This document shows, in pieces, positions 59,757 to 64,000 of a stretch of DNA of 64,000 bases. The DNA lies in assembly GCA_016490735.1 (NCBI GenBank), contig JAEMWC010000096.1, forward strand, positions 1,408,501-1,472,500, read 5' to 3'. Numbering within the stretch: position 1 is the first letter of the stretch; each line of letters begins with the position of its first letter. The position numbers and the translations under genes are program-made. The DNA is from Pachyseris speciosa. Lineage: Eukaryota > Cnidaria > Anthozoa > Scleractinia > Pachyseridae. A model generated the notes under the pieces. It was not told the origin of the DNA. It did no database searches and was given only the letters and a program-made list of their open reading frames with translations.

Positions 59757-60340
59757 GGATGTGTCTCTGATTGTCTCTGACTAATATCAACAAGTTACAG
59801 GCTATTCAGAACTTTGCTGCCCGCATGGTGACCAGATCCAGAAAATTCGACCATATTCCACCGACCCTTAAACAGCTTTGTTGGATGCCAGTCACAAAGA
59901 CCATTTATTTTACAGTGATGCCTTATTGACATTTAAGTGCATGAACGGTATGGCATCGACAAACCTTAGTTCCAGATTCATCAAGAGGGGCACGATTAGC
60001 GGCCACTCGACTCGCAACGAATAAAACCGCTACGGGCCAGCGAAGCTTTTTATACCGCGCAGTACCCATTTGGAACACCCTGCCTAAATTGAGCTCCTCG
60101 ATGAGCATATTTAAACGCAAGTTGAAAAATCATCTTCTAACGAGTCAATTTTAATTCTTAATTTTTCCCCCTTTTAAAGTTGTAAATTTTTGTCATGTAA
60201 TTTTCAATACTTAACTCATTGTAAATTTTATTTTATTTTTTAATTGCATTGTAATATATTATTAAGATAGACTTTTAGGTAGACACTTAAGTTCCGGAAA
60301 GCCCCTCGGGAAGAGTTTAATAATTTATTGTATTGTATTC
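59757..60340 (+). mobile_element. LINE (L2-like) C-terminus and 3' UTR remnant
   Basis: Plus-strand frames read the C-terminal LINE polyprotein blocks: KLQAIQNFAARMVT, LTFKCMNGMA, SSRFIKRG and, in another frame, FFYRAVPIWNTLPK-type text (tttataccgcgcagtaccc) ending KRKLKNHLLTSQF. Frame changes show decay. The 3' UTR ends in the short tail ttgtattgtatt, typical of L2-type elements. Confidence 0.8.
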
Positions 60341-60865
60341 AGCCCTTGTTAAAAAAAGAGTGGAGCTCATCCATACACGACGATACGAAAATAACATTGC
60401 AGTTAAAAAGATTAAATGAAATTACAAATGAATGTGCTTTGGACGGCAAGTTCTATTATAGCATCGCCAGTGCCAGAATACTAGAAATATGAGTAAAGGG
60501 TAGAGGTTGGGAAACAAGAGGGAGAAAAGCAATCGTATCCAATCAGACAATCGTATTTGAAAGAAGCTTTTTATTTTTTGGGTTCAAGAGCTTTGCTCGC
60601 CACACCCAATTGTTTATATAACTTTGAAACCAAATTTACGAGAGTTTGCAGTTGTAATCCTTGACTAATTTTGATTTATGATAACGGCTAGAACCACCAA
60701 GTTTACAATGGTAATTGACCTGAGTGGAGGGCAATTTGTATAGGTAATCACATGATCTCGAGTGCAATTTGGAATACATAAGCACAAGTAAACTTTTTCA
60801 AATACAACCAAAATTGCACGAGCCCATAGGGCGAGTACAATTTGTAGTGTTTAAAAAATTTTCAA

Positions 60866-60901
<36 letters not shown>

Positions 60902-61082
60902 GTGATTACTTATTAATAATATACAAGAAAGGCACGCGTATCACGCAATCAGGAAAAAATTGCGCCATAATCAGGGCGCGCGCTTGATTTGAAAACAAAA
61001 GATTTGATTGGCTATCTGTGAACTTCTTTGTTCATTGACCAATCAGAATGCCTGCTTTATTACCTTTTTTTTCATTCGATTC
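60341..61082. other. No gene; contains one fold-back element
   Basis: The inverted pair gtaatcacatgat / atcatgtgattac with adjoining ctcgagtgcaatttgg and ccaaattgcacgag delimits a fold-back element at 60744-60909. The rest shows nothing recognisable. Confidence 0.6.
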
Positions 61083-61155
61083 GGGTTAGGGTTGGGGTTA
61101 GGGTTAGGGTTAGGGTTAGGGTTAGGACCACCCTAACCCTAACCCTAACCTAACA
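61083..61155. repeat. Head-to-head interstitial telomeric repeat
   Basis: Six TTAGGG-type units and a partial one (second unit TTGGGG) run to 61127. A 4-nt spacer acca follows, then three CCCTAA units and a CCTAA. The order 5' (TTAGGG)n-(CCCTAA)n is that of two chromosome ends joined head to head. A palindromic repeat origin is also possible. Confidence 0.9.
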
Positions 61156-62414
61156 GCAATAGTTAACTTTTCTAGGTTAAATGTAACCAAAAATTCACAT
61201 TTACGACGTCACAAATCCATGGGGGTTCGTCTTTCAATCCAAAGCAGATGCGAAATATATTAATGCAAACAGTATTTGGTACTCTTCAAAAAGAAACATA
61301 TATAGTTTGCCAAGCTTTCTATTATTTTTTCTGCTTCCTTACCAGTGACAACTTGCCACTGTAGGAAAGCCCTAAAAAAAAGAAATGTTAAAGGGTTAAG
61401 GTGGAATGGTACTCTTAAAAATGGTGATGGCCATGAAAAATTCAGTTTCTTACACACTTGTCAAAAACATTTCGGGATGATCTTGCTAATTTGCCTCTAG
61501 ATAAGTGTGAAAGTTAAGGAAAGTACACAGTGGTATAAGTTTTATTTACCTAGCAACGGCTGTTTATCATAAGAACGTGACCATAAACGAAACTTTGAAG
61601 AAAAAAACTTTAAAGACATGCTCTACTCGATTGGTATCATTAGTTGTGAAAGATTTTGCCTCGAATTGCCATCACAGGCTCATATATTTCCCTTATGAAA
61701 TGGAATATTTCCTAAAACTGCGGTAACTTTTTACAAAATAGAACAACCATTGCACTCCCTCCCTTATTGTCATTGTCATTGTTATTGTTATTGTTTCATG
61801 ATCCTACTACTCAGCTTTTTGATCCTGCTACTCAGTTTTTAACAGCTGGTAAAATTGTGGTGTTGGGCAACAACAAGTTGCGAAGAAATACCAAAATGTT
61901 TCTTTTTCCTGTCCTTTACATTTCCAATACCTTTCTTAGTATCCTTGCTGATCCCAGCAGTGCAGACTTCTGGATTAAAGTAATTGATGTGTCTAATTAG
62001 GAATGGAGAATACATCGCAACAACACTCATTCAAATAATAGTCATATCGCTCGGTTTTTTTAGCTATTTTAAATCGGTAGTTGCAAATGTAAGTTAAAGG
62101 CCCATCCTCATATTCTCTTTTGCAACAGGAAGTTCTCAATAAAATCATTATTATCATTTAATATTATTATTATTAAAAAATTATTATTATTATTATTATT
62201 ATTATTATTTCATGTGTTTATAGATTTAGATGATTTAATGCACGTTCGTATTTTGAACGAGCACCTAGTGCTCCTAGACGTTAATGTGGGTAAATAAATT
62301 ATTGATGTTGTTGTTGGTCTTATTAGCACGGATTTTGACGATTTTAGTCTTCCATTTACTCTTTCCTTTTTGTTTCAAAGACTACTGCGAGGCTGACACA
62401 ACGTGATATATTCA
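61156..62414. other. No gene recognised; ATT microsatellite
   Basis: An (ATT)n microsatellite lies at about 62163-62210, and a short cattgttattgtt run near 61770. The open frame at 61767-62000 has no motif. Confidence 0.5.
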
Positions 62415-63300
62415 AAACAATATTTCGGCTGGCCAGACCAACCTTCTTCAGGTTTAGATGTTACTAACTTATGAAAATGAAATTACAATATTGTATAGTG
62501 GTGAATGTCGTAATACGTATTTCGAAATCAAAAGGAGTGGCGGAAATGAAGAACAAAACAAATAAAGTAAAGAAAAAAGGGGGCTTTCTAAGGTTACAAA
62601 TTTTACGATTCATCACGTCTATTCATACCGTGAGGTTCCAATGTTCTCAGTGAATCTATTAAAAAGGACTGTCTGGCTTGTCTTATTGAATCTCGTTATT
62701 ACGAGTGGATTATTTCAAGTGGGAATAGTTGCATGTCAGTATGGCAATGATTAGGTTGAGAAGGAAATGTTCGGCAACAGTGGTGGGTTTGGATTGAATG
62801 TTAGTTTTGTCGAGTGAGCGTCTATGTTCGTTGAATCTGTCTTTGAGACGTCGCTTAAGGTCTCGCCTATGTATTATAAATGGCAGCGGTTACACTGTAT
62901 CATGTAAATTAAATTTTTGGTGTTACAGGTTGTGTGACTTAATTTGACGGGTTGCACTAGTAGAGAAGAAAGTATAGTGTGTAAGACCGTTAGTAACGTA
63001 AGGACAAGTAGCACAATCTTGTCCACAGCGGAATGATCCCGGTGGTAAACTAGTGTTGTTAGGAGTCGTGATAGTAGGCAGCTTAGCTTTAACTCAAATG
63101 TTGCGAAGGTTAGAAGTACGTCTGTAAGCGACGATGAGTGGGTGCTTAAAAACTTCCCTGCAGCGTTTAGAGGAAAGTAATATATGTACAATGCCGTTAT
63201 CAAAATGATATGTACATGATACTGTGACGTCATCATGAGGTCATCTATAATGGTAAAGCATTGTATTGAGGTCAGACATTGAGAGATTATTTTTGCCAAA
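62415..63300 (-). mobile_element. Penelope-like element, GIY-YIG endonuclease end (decayed)
   Basis: Minus-strand frames read the end of a Penelope-like retroelement: HPLIVAYRRTSNLRN, a Cys-rich block (GSFRCGQDCATCPYV), IYMIQCNRCHL, then YIGET of the GIY-YIG endonuclease and LKRRLKDRFNEHRRSLDK. Frame changes and stops separate the blocks, so it is inactive. A hammerhead-like motif follows downstream at 62419-62452. The reverse transcriptase part is missing or lies off the right edge. Confidence 0.8.
62419..62452 (-). ncRNA. Hammerhead-like motif in Penelope-like 3' region
   Basis: On the minus strand CTGAAGA is followed by a GGTTGG/CCAGCC stem with a 5-nt loop and then GAAATATT. The layout (CUGANGA, A, stem II, GAAA, self-complementary 4-mer, H) is the same as at 26967 and 55978, and it lies just 3' of a Penelope-like endonuclease remnant, where such ribozymes are known to occur. 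Confidence 0.35.
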
Positions 63301-64000
63301 GAACAATAAAATTTCTGTTTTTTCGTTAAAATATGACAGCGACATAGAGAAAGATTGTCATAGTGAGAATTGTGTTGAATGAAAGTGAGGTAGACATTTT
63401 TTGAACGCTTTAAAAGTGAAAAACTGGCGACAGGTCACACCTTGAGGGCTAAATATGGATCCATTTATTAATGTGATACACCAGGTTTCGTCTTTGTATC
63501 GGAATTTTGGTGAGAAAAACACTTGTAACTTTTTCTTCAGTCAGGAATCACTCTGAACTACGCATTTAGTCGCTTTTGTAAAAATAAACTTGCTAGAGCT
63601 TGGAAATGTAAAGGAAATCTCTACAATTCCCAAACAGTGAGCGACAAAAGTAGTTGAGACACTTAAAGGAAATGACGCTTGTCGATACATAAGAATCTGC
63701 TCTATTTTACTTGCATCTAGCGTTAATTCTCTGATACATCCCCGGCCCCCCAGTTCATTGTTGTGTAGGCGCTGTGGTCTGTGCAGACGAAGAAATACAA
63801 AAACCAACATTGTTTTGGGGAGAAGGTGGGGCGGGAGGGGGGGGGAGAATGTGACCAATTAAAGACGCTCAAAAATCGAATTTTACCACCAAGTGTCCCA
63901 ACACTTTTGCCGCCCATTGTCCGCAATAGAAATCTTGTTTTTGCTAAAACAACCGATGTAGTACTTTATTGAAATGTCGACCATCGCTCCGAGGTTTGGG
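63301..64000. other. No gene recognised at right edge
   Basis: The overlapping minus-strand frames at 63541-63926 have no family motif that I recognise. They may belong to the upstream part of the Penelope-like element or to another repeat. A G-rich tract lies at 63830-63846. Confidence 0.35.

Noticed and set aside
60744..60909. Symmetric gtaatcacatgat arms as possible structured RNA
   Set aside because: Pattern fits yet another fold-back MITE, as many others in this window; no ncRNA family features.
1..64000. CRISPR arrays, operons, bacterial-type promoters
   Set aside because: The spliced gene structure is eukaryotic; the tandem arrays have no unique spacers between repeats.
1..64000. tRNA, 5S or snRNA genes
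   Set aside because: A visual look for internal promoter boxes and clover-leaf stems gave nothing convincing. A tRNAscan or Infernal run would settle it.

Overview
This is a eukaryotic nuclear window. Genes are split into many short exons with GT/AG introns, the sequence is A+T-rich, and the non-coding space is packed with small inverted-repeat DNA elements and LINE and Penelope-like fragments. TTAGGG-type repeats, a multicopy-type SAM/UBX/HECT ligase, a RecQ-like helicase fragment and the style of the MITEs suggest an anthozoan cnidarian, most likely a stony coral. The organism call is inference; the gene structures were read directly from the sequence by joining exons with matching splice phases.

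Layout. (1) 1-2.5 kb: 5' coding exon of an SLC15/POT oligopeptide transporter on the minus strand; the rest of the gene lies off the left edge. (2) 2.5-9.3 kb: no recognised host gene; LINE remnants and several TIR elements. (3) 9.3-12.8 kb: a two-exon minus-strand gene for a 755-residue type I membrane protein of unknown family. (4) 12.8-23.4 kb: gene-poor, with a 1.5-kb fold-back element carrying a 10-bp target duplication. (5) 23.4-36.4 kb: complete 18-exon acetoacetyl-CoA synthetase gene (AACS, minus strand). One exon lacks a single nucleotide, and a 1.5-kb satellite of 30-bp units sits in its intron 11. (6) 37.1-47.0 kb: complete 14-exon beta-ureidopropionase gene (UPB1, plus strand), divergent from AACS across 642 bp. 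(7) 47-53 kb: palindromic satellites, MITEs and a decayed RecQ-like helicase inside a TIR element. (8) 48.4-58.2 kb: a SAM-like/UBX-like/HECT E3 ligase gene on the plus strand whose frame breaks twice by one nucleotide. (9) 58.2-64 kb: a long fold-back element, LINE and Penelope-like (GIY-YIG) remnants, and a head-to-head telomeric-repeat array.

How the genes relate: AACS activates acetoacetate in the cytosol for lipid and sterol synthesis. UPB1 performs the last step of pyrimidine catabolism, releasing beta-alanine. They share a compact divergent promoter region but no pathway step. SLC15 would import di- and tripeptides. The ligase gene belongs to a repetitive family and may be a pseudogene or an assembly-damaged copy. 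Most remaining sequence is non-autonomous transposon, and several elements could be delimited to the base from their TIRs and target-site duplications.
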